Positions 21,106 through 33,448 are shown, counted from the stretch's first letter. The stretch: DNA of 64,000 nt from Dryomyza anilis (GCA_951804985.1 OX638133.1:26752963-26816962), one strand, 5' to 3'. The notes: generated from the sequence alone by a model not told the origin. Translations and numbers: made by a program.

Positions 21106-21349
21106 TGTTAATTTACCAGGTTCTTTTCACATAAAGACACGGTAAACATAGCAGAAATACTAGACGTTAAATGGGACAAAGTCTGTTTACACGAAAATGC
21201 GCGCTTTGTCGGGTGGTTTAATGAATGTCATCGGAACATGATATGACACAAAAGTATATGTGCTCTTCAAAGAAGTTCTCATAATGAACCACACAAAATA
21301 AGAAAAATAAATAAGCACCCCTCAAGTGAAACCTCCTGTTAATTTACCA
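21106..21349. repeat. 218-bp segment between 13-bp direct repeats
   Basis: TGTTAATTTACCA occurs at 21106-21118 and again at 21337-21349. The enclosed segment (21119-21336) is less AT-rich than its flanks and begins GGTTCTTTTCAC; its complement begins GGAGGTTTCAC, a weak inverted repeat. It looks like an insertion with a target duplication, class unknown. Confidence 0.45.
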
Positions 21350-21588
21350 CACTTACTTGTAGATATTGGAGATTGTATTGAGAATGTGAAGGTTCGGTAT
21401 ATTCAAACGGTGCACAGTGTATTCAGAATATAATACTTTAGGTGTTGCTATTGCTAAGAAATACTTTAATGACATTTTCGGGTTGCATTTGGCGTCTTTT
21501 TCGTCAGTTAAATAAATGCAAGATACACTAACGATTTGCACAGTGTAGCCGTAAATAATAAAAAAATATATAAAATGAAACAATTATA

Positions 21589-21808
21589 CATCCAGAAAAA
21601 AATTCCCTCAAATCCCATTAAAATGGGTCAATAGGATAATTATTGATTTAATAGTATACAAAAAATAAATCTTTTCATATAAACTGAATGGCAATGTCAT
21701 GGTATTTTCTAGTATTTAATGGTATTTTCCGATTAAAATAATAATTTATCCTATTGACTATTTTTAATAGTAAAAAACTATTATTTATATAGTATTTTTT
21801 TCTGGGTG
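21589..21808 (-). mobile_element. Family-C MITE (220 bp), copy 2, inverted
   Basis: Begins CATCCAGAAAAAAATTCCCT and ends ATTTTTTTCTGGGTG, flanked by TA (21587-21588 and 21809-21810). It is the reverse orientation of copy 1, about 1 kb away. Confidence 0.85.
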
Positions 21809-21810
21809 TA

Positions 21811-22489
21811 GTTAATAATATATTTCTTAAATAAAATGATACTAAAGACTTTATAATTTCTTTGCATAAACTGACATTAATTTCATATTCTTTTTAAATT
21901 AAACCATCAATTATTTTTAAATTTAATAAAACCACATCAGTTAAAGCAAAATAAACCAACCTTTTGTATTTGGACTTAATACTATTAACAGTTCCTTTTT
22001 GCTGATTTTTCTCTTTGATATATGTGACAGTTAAGCCCAACCAACTTCGTTACTGTGGAAACAATAAATTTAAAAGGGAATAAACAGTTTTTTTTATTTT
22101 AAAAGAGAGCTTATTAAAAAGAACACCATATTATTATCGTTATGAGGTTGAAACTCAGCCAATTCCATTTCCATGTCGTTTTAGAACGAAAAGTCACCAA
22201 ATACATTTTTATGAAAACTTTCGAGTTTGTTGATTAATATTATAAAAAGTAATTGATGCATTTTTAAAGTTGAAATATCAATTGATTGATTTACATTTCC
22301 TTATCATGTGGTAAAAAAATGACATCATCGTTTAAAAATTGACAGATATATAAAGATTTTTTTAAATGAATATTTGTCATTTTGAAAATGTATTTGGTGA
22401 CTTTTCGTTCTACAACGACGATATGTAATGATTTCTTTATTTGAACAACTATCTCCAGACATAAATTTGATATTGTTCCGACATCAATA
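21811..22489. other. AT-rich intergenic DNA, no gene recognised
   Basis: Nothing coding. A CACACGATATCGGAC-like motif begins just after 22510 and marks the edge of the tandem array. Confidence 0.45.
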
Positions 22490-24640
22490 CGAGATGTAGA
22501 AGAATTCACACGATATCGGACATTTTCATGTAGCGTATTCGGGCGTCAAATTAAAAACAAATCCCAGTATGCAATTCGTTACGATATCGTTACGAGTTCA
22601 ATGCCAGTAGAAGAAGAAATCACACGATATCGAACATTTTTGTAGTGATGTCGAGCGTCAAAGTGGACCCGCATGGTAGCTAAATTTCGGTGCATTCAAT
22701 CGGAGTTTTATCGCAACGAGAAATTTAAACGATATCAAAGAACAAAGCCCACCCCTTCGTAGTCCACTCGGCTCTGAACAGAACCGCGCATTATAGAGAG
22801 AATTCGTTTCGAAGTCGCACGACACGTTTGTGGAACAATCTCCCTGCGTCCGTTTTTCCCGACATTTTCGATATTGGCAAGTTCAAAACAAACATTCACC
22901 GACACTACTCCATCTTTCCCCCCTCCCTTTAACCTATCATCCCTTCTTACGATCAACACTGCGCATTACATGTATAGGGGGCATCCCCTGGGCTTTGGTT
23001 AATTTGTAAAAAAAAAAAAAAGATCATTCCGAAAATTATTCCAATATCCATGTGATAAATGTTTCAATATTACACTTTCGCAGTATGCCATCCGTTTTGA
23101 AATCGTACGAGATCAATGCGAGAAAAAGTAGAAATCACACGATATCGGCACTTTCTCGTACCGATATCGAGCGTCAAAATGGACCTACATGGTAGATAGA
23201 TATCGATGCGTTTTGTTAGAGTTTTCCCGGTACGAGACATTTTTTGAAATCGGAATGAAAAATGATCGATATTGCTTCGAAAAATATTACGATATTGATG
23301 CGCTATATGTTTATAAATCATATCTTGTCAATGAATTGGAATGTACGTGAAATTATACAAATTAGAATCGATAAAGCAACGAAATCGAATTTTCTTCTCA
23401 AAGTTATTGGATAAAAATTCGGAGGTCTCCGAAACATGACAGACTAGAAAGTTACAAAAAGTGAACTCAACGTAACATAACTCTTCAAAATGAGAAAAAA
23501 ATGTTCCTATGATTTCCATATGTGAATTTCCCGGGGTACCGGATGGGACTAAAAACTTTAATATCTCGAAGGAATTGCATAAATACCCAGAATGTCATTC
23601 GTTTCGATTTCGTTACGAGATCAATGCGAGAAGAAGGCTAATATCGAATGCATTCTCGTAGCAGTATCGAGCATCAAATTGGACCTACATGGTAGGTAGA
23701 TATCGATGATTTTGTCGGAGTACGAGACATTTTTTGAAATCGAAACGATATCGATGAAAAAAATGATCAAAGTTCGATATTGCATCAAAAAAAATTACGA
23801 TATCGATGCGATAAATGTTTATAAATCGTATCTTGTCAATGAATTTGAATGTATGAGAAATTATACAAATTAGAACGAGATCGAACTTTTTTCTCAAAGT
23901 TATTCGATAAAAATTCAAGGCATCGGAGCTCTCCGAGACATGACAGACTGGGAATTGTTATACGATTTGAGTGTACGCGTAATTTTAAAAATTAAAAGCG
24001 ATAATGCTACGAAATTAACATTTTTTTCTCGAAGCCTAGAAGGTCTACGAGACATGCCAGACTAGGAAGTTAAAAAAAGTGTACTAAACCAAACACTACT
24101 CTTCAAAATGAGAAACAAAACATTTTCCTATGGTTTACATATGGGAATTTCCCGAGTTACCGGATGGGAACTTAAAACTTTAAAATCTCGAAGGAAATTT
24201 AATAAATACCTAGAATGCCATTCGTTTTGATATCGTTATGAGATCAATGCGAGAAGAAGGCGATTTTACATGGTATCGAATACTTTTTCGTAGCGGTATC
24301 GAGCGTCAAATTCGATTTACATGGTAGATACATATCGATGCTTTCTGAAAGAATTTTCTCGCTACGAGAAATTTTTTGTAATCGGAACAAATTAGAACTA
24401 AAAAATAGTTAAAGTTCGAAATTGCTTTGAAAAATATTGCGATAATGATGCGATAAATATATAAATATCATATCTTGCCAAAGGAAATTTATTGTACGAG
24501 AAATTAAAATCGATAAAGCAACGATATTGAACTTTTTAATCGAATTAATTCGAGAAAACTTCGATGCATCGGAGATTTCCGAGACATGGCAGACTGGGAA
24601 CTTTACCTTCTACAGAGCTAAACATCTGGAAAATATTAAG
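22490..24640 (+). repeat. ~510-bp tandem array rich in CGATA/ATCGAT
   Basis: Monomer starts (AATGCCATTCGTTT-like) lie near 22568, 23078, 23587 and 24210. Shared blocks are GAGATCAATGCGAGAAGAAG, TATCGAGCGTCAAATTGGAC, TACATGGTAGATAGATATCG, GAGACATTTTTTGAAATCGG, CATATCTTGTCAATGAATT and CGAGACATGACAGACTGGG. The 623-bp spacing of the third unit is explained by an internal duplication (about 23940-24075). Open frames of 60-85 codons here are the repeat translated. A 5'-truncated LINE interrupts it at 22744-23021. Confidence 0.8.
22744..23021 (+). pseudogene. LINE 3' end with poly-A tail
   Basis: A 62-codon frame (22744-22932) ends in TAA and reads ...HPFVVHSALNRTAHYRENSF, then RSRTTRLWNNLPASVFPDIF, then DIGKFKTNIHRHYS. 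The R-T-x-R-L-W-N-N-L-P...F-x-FK.N...Y pattern is the usual C-terminus of Jockey/CR1-type LINE ORF2 proteins. About 75 bases of 3' UTR and a run of 14 A (23008-23021) follow. It is a severely 5'-truncated copy inserted in the 510-bp tandem array. Intact poly-A and coding end suggest a fairly recent insertion. Confidence 0.8.
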
Positions 24641-24989
24641 AAATTCTATACGCTAGATCAAAAGATATAAATTAAATAGTGGTCGACCCGGACGGGACAG
24701 AAAACGGATGTGTACATTGAGGTTTATTGAAAATTCTGACAATAATAATAACACTGCACAACAGAAAAAATTTTCGGCGATCTATATATGATTTTCCGAT
24801 GGACGTCAAGATTCTAATCACTACTTCATACTCAGTTTTTATACCCTACACTAAAAGTGAAAGGGTATATTCAGTTTGGTACGCCGTTTGTAACACCCTG
24901 AATAAAGCATCTCCGGTATTCTTGATCAGCATGACCTCCTGAGTCGATTTAGCGATGTCCGTATGTCCGTCTGTCTGACTGTCTGTCCT

Positions 24990-25022
<33 letters not shown>

Positions 25023-25475
25023 CCTTCTGTCTGTTGAACGGTTGAACGGAACGATTACGGAAAAAGTAGAAGAACTAGAGTAATGAAACATTAGATTTAG
25101 ATTACTTATATATCTAAGCTGTCTGAACAAGAAAATTGGCATGATCGTTTAATTGTGACCTGAGAACCGATCACTTATGTTCAAATACCTCACATAAAAT
25201 TTATATCTACAGATCAATTTTACTGTATACGTGCTTATGTAAACTTTATTTGGTCAAATATATATTGACTCATGCTCAAATACATGAAAATAATAGTTTC
25301 CGGCGAAACGACTTGTGTTCCCAAAAAAAAAAAATTCTAAATTCGGTACACCTAACCATTTGTAAATATGGGTATCAAATGAATGGAAATTCTTTAGCGA
25401 TGAAAAGTTTGTAGTTATTTTCAGGATTTGTATACCCTGGTGACCTATATACCAATTTGAATGGTAACCACACAT

Positions 25476-27928
25476 CAGAGTTGTTAAAGAATGCATTCTT
25501 TAATTCTTTTGTACTCAAATGAATGGGAATTCAAAATGAATGCATTCATTTTTGTCAAAAGAATGGGAATTCAAACGCTTGAATTCCCAATCAGATGGCC
25601 TTAAAAATGAATGCATTCATTAAAGAATGCATTCATTTCAGTCTGAATTCTTTTTTGGCAAAAAAGAATTCAAAAAACAATGAATGCATTCATTTTTTGG
25701 CATTCATTTGTTTTTGTAATTTGTCAGAAAAATAAGGGTTACAATATTAAAGCCGTAAAATCCCGCATTTTCCGGAATTTTTGTTGTTATTGACATTTTA
25801 ATGAAAATATATCATTGCTATTGGAAAATTATAAGAGTATATTTTATTAAAATCTGCGTTTTCACAAATATGTGAACAATTACAATGAATTGGACAACTT
25901 TGTGGCAAACATTTTCGGGAATTATGGGATCGTGGGACTAGAAGCTCTTATTTGTCAGCGACACACATCCGGCAAATTCCGTGAAACTCAAATTTCGTAT
26001 TTTGAAGCAGCGCAGCGTCAACAGTGTTGATGTTGCGCATTTTTGTTTAGTAGCGAAGTACTCAAAATTGTTACTAACTACTAATTATGTATAAAGTAAC
26101 ATATTGTTTTTGCGCAATTAATATATATACATATCGCTACTATAATGCTAAAGGGCATTACATTTTTTAATACAGTTTTTCCCCAAGTATACTGTGTCAT
26201 TTTTGGATATTTTTAGCAACAAAAGACATAAAGAAAACGGCGAATGTGATTTGTTGCAGGAAAAAACTTTTCCGACTGAATCGACATTGCGTAAATTAAC
26301 GATTATTGAAAAAATGTTAGGTCGCAACAATTCCACGAAATAAGTTCGTGGACTTCACGCGCTGTACTTGAGCGCATAGCTATAGTCCGGCCGTGCGGTT
26401 GGCACGCGCCGAAAACATTGATGACAATTCCAGGAAACGCAAAGATCAATTTGTTGCAAAGAACGTTGGGAAAACGTTAAGTTTGTACTTTTCGTTGCGC
26501 GTACCAATTAGTGATGTAAAATATCGCTATTTTCTCGTACTCGATACTTACCTTGTTTTCAAATGTTTAGTTCTTATGCTAAAATTAAACTATGTATGCA
26601 AATAAAATACACACACACATTTAGAAAAAAAAAACATTTTTAAAAATGCCGGACAAACTAAAATCTGTAAAATAATATAAAAATAATCCAAACCGATGTC
26701 AGAAATCTTTTTTGTATGTAAATAATATCTGTATTTTAATAATTATTATATTTTTTTAATGTAATAAAATAGACACGGTGATGTGAAATGTTATCCAAAA
26801 ACTAAAAAAAGAAAAACGTAGAAACGTAAGTTCGTACTTTTCGCCTTTTTGAACTACAAAGTACTATTTTTAAAACGCACATTTTTCATATTGAAAGTTC
26901 GACTAAATTGCTGATTAAACTAAATTGTACGGGTTTTAATTAGATCGCCATTCAGTAAGCGGTAATTGTTAAAGTCCCTAATAAAACGATTATCTCTTGT
27001 CTGTTTGATGTCTTCCAATTTAGTTTGCTCGAAAGTTAGCTAAATTGAAAAGTAAACGCTGCATTACCGACAAAGTTTAGCTTAGTCAGCTATTTTTTCG
27101 AACTCGCACACACCCTTAATAATTATTAAAATGTGTTAATTATTTGCCAATAAGAAATTAAAAAAAACAAGCCAGTTGACATGTAATTTAATTTGACAAT
27201 ATTGTATTATTTTTCAAAGCACTATACGTACGCACAATTTCAGATTAATAAATACAATAAATAAATTTATTTAAATTGTTTATTAAATGCCATTATACAC
27301 ATAATTAGTATTATTAAGTACTTTCTTTTTAGTACTTCGCTACTAAACAAAAATGCGCAATATCAACACTGTTGACGCTGCGCTGCTTCAAAATACGAAA
27401 TTTGAGTTTCACGGAATTTGCCGGATGTGTGTCGCTGACAAATAAGAGCTTCTAGTCCCACGATCCCATAATTCCCGAAAATGTTTGCCACAAAGTTGTC
27501 CAATTCATTGTAATTGTTCACATATTTGTGAAAACGCAGATTTTAATAAAATATACTCTTATAATTTTCCAATAGCAATGATATATTTTCATTAAAATGT
27601 CAATAACAACAAAAATTCCGGAAAATGCGGGATTTTACGGCTTTAATATTGTAACCCTTATTTTTCTGACAAATTACAAAAACAAATGAATGCCAAAAAA
27701 TGAATGCATTCATTGTTTTTTGAATTCTTTTTTGCCAAAAAAGAATTCAGACTGAAATGAATGCATTCTTTAATGAATGCATTCATTTTTAAGGCCATCT
27801 GATTGGGAATTCAAGCGTTTGAATTCCCATTCTTTTGACAAAAATGAATGCATTCATTTTGAATTCCCATTCTTTTCAATTTTTTAGATGAATGCATTCG
27901 CAAAAGAATGCATTCTTTAACAACTCTG
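25476..27928. mobile_element. hAT-type element with very long inverted arms
   Basis: 2453 bp. Ends CAGAGTTGTTAAAGAATGC and GCATTCTTTAACAACTCTG. The 8-bp duplication CCACACAT lies on both sides (25468-25475 and 27929-27936). Element H6 (about 55120) retains the empty site AATGGTAACCACACATATGT. The inverted arms extend about 600 bp (25476-26090 and 27290-27928) with very few differences and carry many GAATGCATTC palindromes. The ~1.2 kb centre has no transposase. Confidence 0.9.
26145..26245 (-). repeat. Fossil of family-A sequence in hAT centre
   Basis: TACATTTTTTAATACAGTTT...CCCAAGTATACTGTG...GGATATTTTTAGC..CAAAAGACA parallels the left end of family A (TCAATGTAGTTTATCCTCAA and following) with many changes. 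It is older than any other family-A sequence here. Confidence 0.55.
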
Positions 27929-28048
27929 CCACACATATGTGTAGGGTATTTATAGTCGGCTTAGACCCACTATAATTTTGATAATCCTAATTATCAGAAT
28001 AACACCAAATTTAAAAATTCCCATGTGATCTAACCTTCCCAACTGGTT

Positions 28049-28649
28049 TCAGATTGCCTCAAGTTTTTGAGTTATTTCGTAAAACAAATATATGGCAATT
28101 TTCGTTTTTTTCTACATATTTTTGTCTATAACTTTAACAAATTTTTATTCACATTTCTCTTGTATTCCATTGAAAATACTTCAGCTAATATTTTGCAATA
28201 AACCATATGAAATTCGGATTGATCTTACCAAAGTTATGACTATTCAAACGAAAAAAATATGAATTTTAAGGTGTACCTATTATTTGTTGCATATTATCTA
28301 TGATTTTCATAATTAAATAAAAGTACAATCAGACATGATTTATCACTCTATACTTCCTCTTACTTTGTTTTGGCAAATCACTAAAAATTATATTTATTAA
28401 AATAAGAAAATTTAAATCCAAAATCGTAAGCGTGAATTATGAATCTTGAAATACATCGGAAAAGTATACCAAGATCGTGGATACATAAAAAAGGTCCCCA
28501 TTTGTTGCCTAGTGCAGTCATTGTTACGGAATGAAATGATACGAATTTCCAGAATTTATTTAATTTTAAACTTTTTTACTATTTTTGAGATTTTTTATAT
28601 TAAGTCACTGTGCTTTTGCACTTTTGGTACTCGCACAGGATAGATTTTA
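28049..28649. other. AT-rich intergenic DNA, no gene recognised
   Basis: No coding or repeat signal recognised apart from a short open frame at 28446-28643 without features. Confidence 0.5.
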
Positions 28650-29694
28650 ATTATTATATAAAACTGTCAGTCTGTCGGTCTGTCCGTCTGTTTGTTCCAG
28701 CATCACGTCTAAACCGCTGAACCGATTTAAATGAAATTTTGCACCAGGATACTATGGAGTCCGGAGGGTGTCATAGGCTATTTATGGGCGGGATTGGACA
28801 AAGGGACGTGGCACCTCCAATACAACCTAAATTTTCAAAACGACATAACTCGGCACATACACAATCTAAAAAGATGAAACAAAAAACTAAAATTCACCAC
28901 ACTAAAACTCATCACACTAAAACTCACCACACTAAATCTCACCACACTAAAACTCACCACAATAAAACTCACCACACTAAAAATTCACTATACTAAAACT
29001 CACCACACCAAAACTCACCACACCAAAATTAACCACACTAAAACTCACCACACTAAAACTCAACACAATAAAGCTCACCACACTAAAACTCACCACACTA
29101 ATAATTCACCACACTTAAACTCACCACACTAAAACTCACCATACTAAAAACTCACCACACCGAAACTCACCACACTAAAAGTCACCACACTAAAACTCAC
29201 CGCACTAAAAATCACCACAAAAAAACTCACCACACAAAACTCACTACACTAAAACTCACCACACTAAAACTCACTACACTAAAAATTCACCACACTAAAA
29301 CTCACCACACCAAAACTCACCACACTAAAACTCACCACACTAAAAATTTACTAAACTAAAAATTTAGCACACTAAAACTCACCACATTAAAACTAACTAA
29401 ACTAAAACTTCTACTGGGAAAAACTCTACGGAGAAGAATTCTACCGGAAAGAGTTATACCGGGAACAATTCTACGGTTAAGCGTTCTATGGGGAAGAATT
29501 TTACGAAGATTTCTGCTGGGAAGAATTCTACGGCGAAATATTCTACTGTCTGAATTGTTTTTGAGAAAAGTTGTTTTGGCGGAGAATTATTATTTGGTTA
29601 CTACATTTATAAAACCAATGAAAACTTCCACAGCGAAGCTTTATATCTATGAATTCACAAAATCTTGGCACGAGTCGTGCACGGGTCCAGCTAG
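28650..29694 (+). mobile_element. Helitron, non-autonomous, copy 2
   Basis: Starts TTATTATATAAAACTGTCAG (first dinucleotide TT rather than TC) and ends GGGTCCAGCTAG before T. A perfect hairpin GCACGA-G-TCGTGC (29668-29680) precedes the end. It shares with copy 1 the block CCAGCATCACGTCTAAACCG followed by CTGAACCGATTT, and GCACCAGGATACTATGGAG. The centre is almost all minisatellite. Confidence 0.85.
28885..29410 (+). repeat. 15-bp minisatellite inside Helitron 2
   Basis: About 34 units of the CACCACACTAAAACT type, more than in copy 1. The GGGAAGAATTCTACGG-type units follow at 29410-29535. Confidence 0.9.
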
Positions 29695-30620
29695 TATTGA
29701 AATATATCTTGAACGAGAAGTGCTAGAAACTCTGTTGAGGTCTCGTTTTAATGGTCATAAAATAGAGTTTTGGTAAATTTAAGTCGTAACTTCCATGTCT
29801 GAACATGGGGCCAGTGTTCGTTATGCCGGCAATTCAACTTCGATGTGTTTAAAAATAACCCTTTTTTAAAAATGTTTCATGCAATAAAAAACTGAGTATG
29901 CCATAATATCGGAATTCGTAACAACATTAAACATATTCTACAATTTAAATAACAAAAAAGAACGTTGAGACAATTACCACTAAATAAAAATTAGCACAAT
30001 ATCACATTAAGACATTATGATAATTTTCTTAAATAATACCGATTAGCTGATAAGTCCGCAATTATGTGGGCAACGTACCAACCGACAGAAAAAAATATAC
30101 TTGAACTTTATGTCTTTCACATCTTTGACATTCTTTGTTCGTGAATTTTTTTTTTCTTTTTAATTTTTCTGTTTTTACTAAAATACTTCAGTGGTTTTCC
30201 GCATTAGCACAGTGCCTGTGAAACTTTATGGTCTACGCTTATCAAAGCTTTTATGGCAAATCGCGCTAACGTTTTGGCGCGAATTTTATGAGCCAAAAAA
30301 TAAGGCGCTCGTTTGGTGTGATTTGTTTTTCTGGAGCGGAGGGTTTACACGCACAAAGGAAGGAGGCAAATAGTGACGATGGAATGTAGAATGTGGGAGT
30401 GGATCGGAATAGAACCAGAATATGGTGCGTAGTACGAAAGGACAAATATTGAAAATAGCACCGCAGAAAAAAAGTTTTTCTTTCTATTTAAATAGATTTT
30501 AATAGCTATTAAACTTTGTGCAAAAGTGTTTGTGGTAAATTTTTAGTTCTAAAGAAGTTCGCAACAAAATTGAGTGAGTTTTAGTTTGATGGAAAGTTTT
30601 GTCTTTTCAATGAAGTGATG
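29695..30620. other. Mostly unique DNA, no gene established
   Basis: 30190-30430 is less AT-rich and repeat-free (TTTTGGCGCGAATTTTATGA) with a 60-codon open frame (30191-30373) lacking recognisable features. Nothing else seen. Confidence 0.4.
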
Positions 30621-30627
30621 AAATGAA

Positions 30628-30850
30628 ACAGAATTTAAATATTTTCTTTAACAAGTTTTTAGTTTTCTGAAAAAATTATAAAAAAAAAAAATATTTTACA
30701 TTTTTGAGTCTACTAAGTAAATCCTCAAGTAAATTACAACAGAATTTAAATACTTTCTTTAACAAGTTTTTAGTTTTCTGAAAAAATTATAAAAAAAAAT
30801 ATTTTACATTTTTGAGTCTACTAAGTAAATTCCCAAGTAAATTACAACTT
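30628..30850 (+). repeat. ~111-bp tandem duplication
   Basis: ACAGAATTTAAATATTTTC at 30628 recurs at 30739 as ACAGAATTTAAATACTTTC, and the remainder (AGTTTTCTGAAAAAATTATA, TTTTGAGTCTACTAAGTAAA) is repeated nearly exactly. A recent local duplication. Confidence 0.85.
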
Positions 30851-31784
30851 CGAATCCAACAAAAAAAAAATGAAAATTAGGAATTATAATTATTTTTGTC
30901 AATTGAAAACGTATCATTGTTCAATTATTTATGAAAATTAAATGATTGTTATTACTAAATATCTTTATTTTATTAGGACAAAACAAAATAATATCCAAAC
31001 ATGAACAATAGGTCATTGCGTGAGCTATACGTAAGTCAGAAATATTGAAATCCGAATATCGGAATTAGATTTTAGTGACGAAGTTTATATAGTAGCATTA
31101 TACTATTTTTTTATTTTTAAAATATTTTATGCTCAAATATTCTATTGACTTCTTATTGATCTAACTCAATATACGTTGCTGAATATTCAATAAATTTCAT
31201 TTTTTGGATTATAAATAAATCATTTTTCGAAAACTGCACTACAAATAAAAGTTTTATTGACTTAATCCTCAATCCATAGATTTCCTCACGATGTTTGAGA
31301 TGCTGCTTTCAACAGAAGATAAAAACTTCACTAAAACTATACACAAAAACTCAACAATACAATACGAAAATCCCAAATAACGTGGCACGTGTAGAAAATG
31401 GCAAAAAAAACATTTATACTAGGAAATATGTAGTTTGTATGGTGCTGCGTAATAGAGTTGCCATAAGTATTTCAAGTGTTTTATATTGAAATGAAATACA
31501 TTAAGTGAGTACCTGCGCATAGTATATAATAAAGGATACAATTTAAAAAGAACAACAGTTAGATTTTGGTTTCGATTTGGTATTAAATTGAAGGTTTTGG
31601 TGCAGTTTTTTATGACATATGGTATTTTTTTTTTTTTTTTGAATAATGCTCCGTTTGGTAACACAATCATACATTTCCCAAATATAAACATTGAAAAACG
31701 ACGATTTTGAAAGTAAAATATGCTATTTATATATTCTAAATAAAACATACTTAATACAAGATGTATTACCGTTCAAAAAGCATA
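30851..31784. other. AT-rich intergenic DNA, no gene recognised
   Basis: Small open frames on both strands (e.g. 31419-31748 minus, 109 codons, rich in F, Y, N, K) have no recognisable motif and reflect base composition. Confidence 0.45.
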
Positions 31785-31786
31785 TA

Positions 31787-33446
31787 TCGTCGCTATCATG
31801 CCAAAGGAATGAATGTGCAATTTTTGACATTTGCGTTTTTTTTACATTTTTCAATGTAGTTTATCCTCAAGTATGCTGTGCCAAAATCGCGTGTCATTTT
31901 GTTGGATATTTCTAGCCACAAAAGACAAAACCAAAAGGACAAATTTGAAAAATTGAAAATCTTGTCATGCCAAAAGGGCGAATCTTTTCGTTTTTTCGCC
32001 ATAACTTTTTATTGGTATAAGATAAAATAGTGTTGTAAAGGCATTTATTGATTGTTTTCAAAGCACCTATCGAGCTGCATTATCATCGATCTGCAAAAAT
32101 CATTACAGGAAATTTTTTTTTTGCAAAATATTTGTAATTAATAATGCAGATCGATAGGTGCTTTGAAAACAAACAATAATTGCCTTTACATCACTATTTT
32201 ATCTTATACCAATAAAAAGTTATGGCGAAAAGATTCGCCCTTTTGGCATGACAAGATTTTCAATTGCTTCGTTTTTTGCTATAATTTTTTATTGGTGCAA
32301 AATAAAATAGTGGTGTAAAGGTATTTATTGTTTGTTTTTAAAGCACCTATCGATTGGCATCATTATTTTAAATATTTTGCTAAACATTTTTTCCTGCAAA
32401 TAACAAATGGCAAATTAATATTTGACAAAACATGTTTAATTAATGATGCCAATATATAGGTGCTTTAAAATCAAACAATTAATGTCTATACAATAGTATT
32501 TTATTTGTGCTAATAAAAAATTATAGCATACAAACAAAAATATTTTCGTTTTGATCAGGATATAGTCTCACCAAATCCGTTTTTATAATTTAAATAGTTA
32601 TCCAAATCTAAAGATAACCAGTTGGGAAGGTTAGATCACATGGGAAATGTTAAAGTAGGTGTAATTATGATAGTTAGGATTTTCAAAATTATAGTCGGTC
32701 TAAGCCGACTATAAATACCCTACACATATGTGTGGTAACCATTCAAAGTGGTATATAGGTCACCAGGGTATACGAATCCTGAAAATAACTACAAACTTTC
32801 CATTCCTGAAGAATTTTCTTTCATTTGATACCCATATTTGCAAATGGATAGGTGTACCGAATTTCGATTTTTTTTTTTTTTGGGAACCACAATTATTTTC
32901 ATGTATTTGAGAATAATGTCAATATATATTTGACCAAAAAAGATTACCTAAGCACGTATACAGTAAAATTGATTTGCAGATGTAAATTTTATATGAGGTA
33001 TTTGAACATAAGTGGTCAGTTCTCAGGTCACAATACACCAAACATGCCAATTTTCTTGTTCAGACAGCTTATATATATCTAAAGTTTCATTGCTCTAGCT
33101 CTTCAACTCTTTTTTGTAATCGTGATTTCAACAGACAGACAGAAGGACAGACAGACAGACGGACAGACGGACATCGCTAAATCGACTCAGGAGGTCATGC
33201 TGATCAAGAATATATATACTTTTCCATACCGGAGATGCTTTTTCAGGGTGTTACAAACGGCGTACCAAACTGAATATACCCTTTCACTTTTAGTGTAGGG
33301 TATAATAATTGAGAAATAAACCAAAATAACAGAAAAAATTGAAAAAATATAAATATTGTTAATTTTTAAAGCACTTCAAACTTTAGAATTTGATTTCCCA
33401 GCATTTTTAAAAATGCACATTCGCCCCTTTGGCATGACAGTGACGA
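31787..33446. mobile_element. Family-A foldback element, copy 4, split by mini-me
   Basis: Ends TCGTCGCTATCATGCCAAAG and TTTGGCATGACAGTGACGA, flanked by TA (31785-31786 and 33447-33448). H3 occupies 32616-33304. Without it the element is about 0.97 kb. The junctions can be aligned to copy 1 (AATCTAAAGATA on the left, ATAATTGAGAAATAAACC on the right), showing a small loss of target sequence at the mini-me insertion. Confidence 0.85.
32616..33304 (-). mobile_element. mini-me/DINE-type element, copy H3
   Basis: Reverse orientation: AACCAGTTGGGAAGGTTAGA at left, GACAGACAGACGGACAGACGGACATCG microsatellite region (33130-33172), ATGCTGATCAAGAATATATA, and GTGTAGGGTATA at right. About 689 bp, uninterrupted, and a useful empty-site reference for H4's MITE insertion. 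Confidence 0.85.
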
Positions 33447-33448
33447 TA

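Larger units (their letters stand above)
24840..28048 (+). mobile_element. mini-me/DINE-type element H2, split by a hAT
   Basis: Left part 24840-25475 (TATACCCTACACTAAAAGTG, CTTGATCAGCAT, GTCTGTCC microsatellite 24960-25030). Right part 27929-28048 (GTGTAGGGTATTTATAGTCGG, then CCTTCCCAACTGGTT). Joined, it is about 755 bp and of the same length and order as H6. The hAT sits at the conserved ACCACACATATGTG site. Confidence 0.85.

Noticed and set aside
14930..29535. CRISPR-like arrays in the CACCACAC or GGGAAGAATT repeats
   Set aside because: Direct short tandem units without unique spacers, inside Helitrons of a eukaryotic genome.
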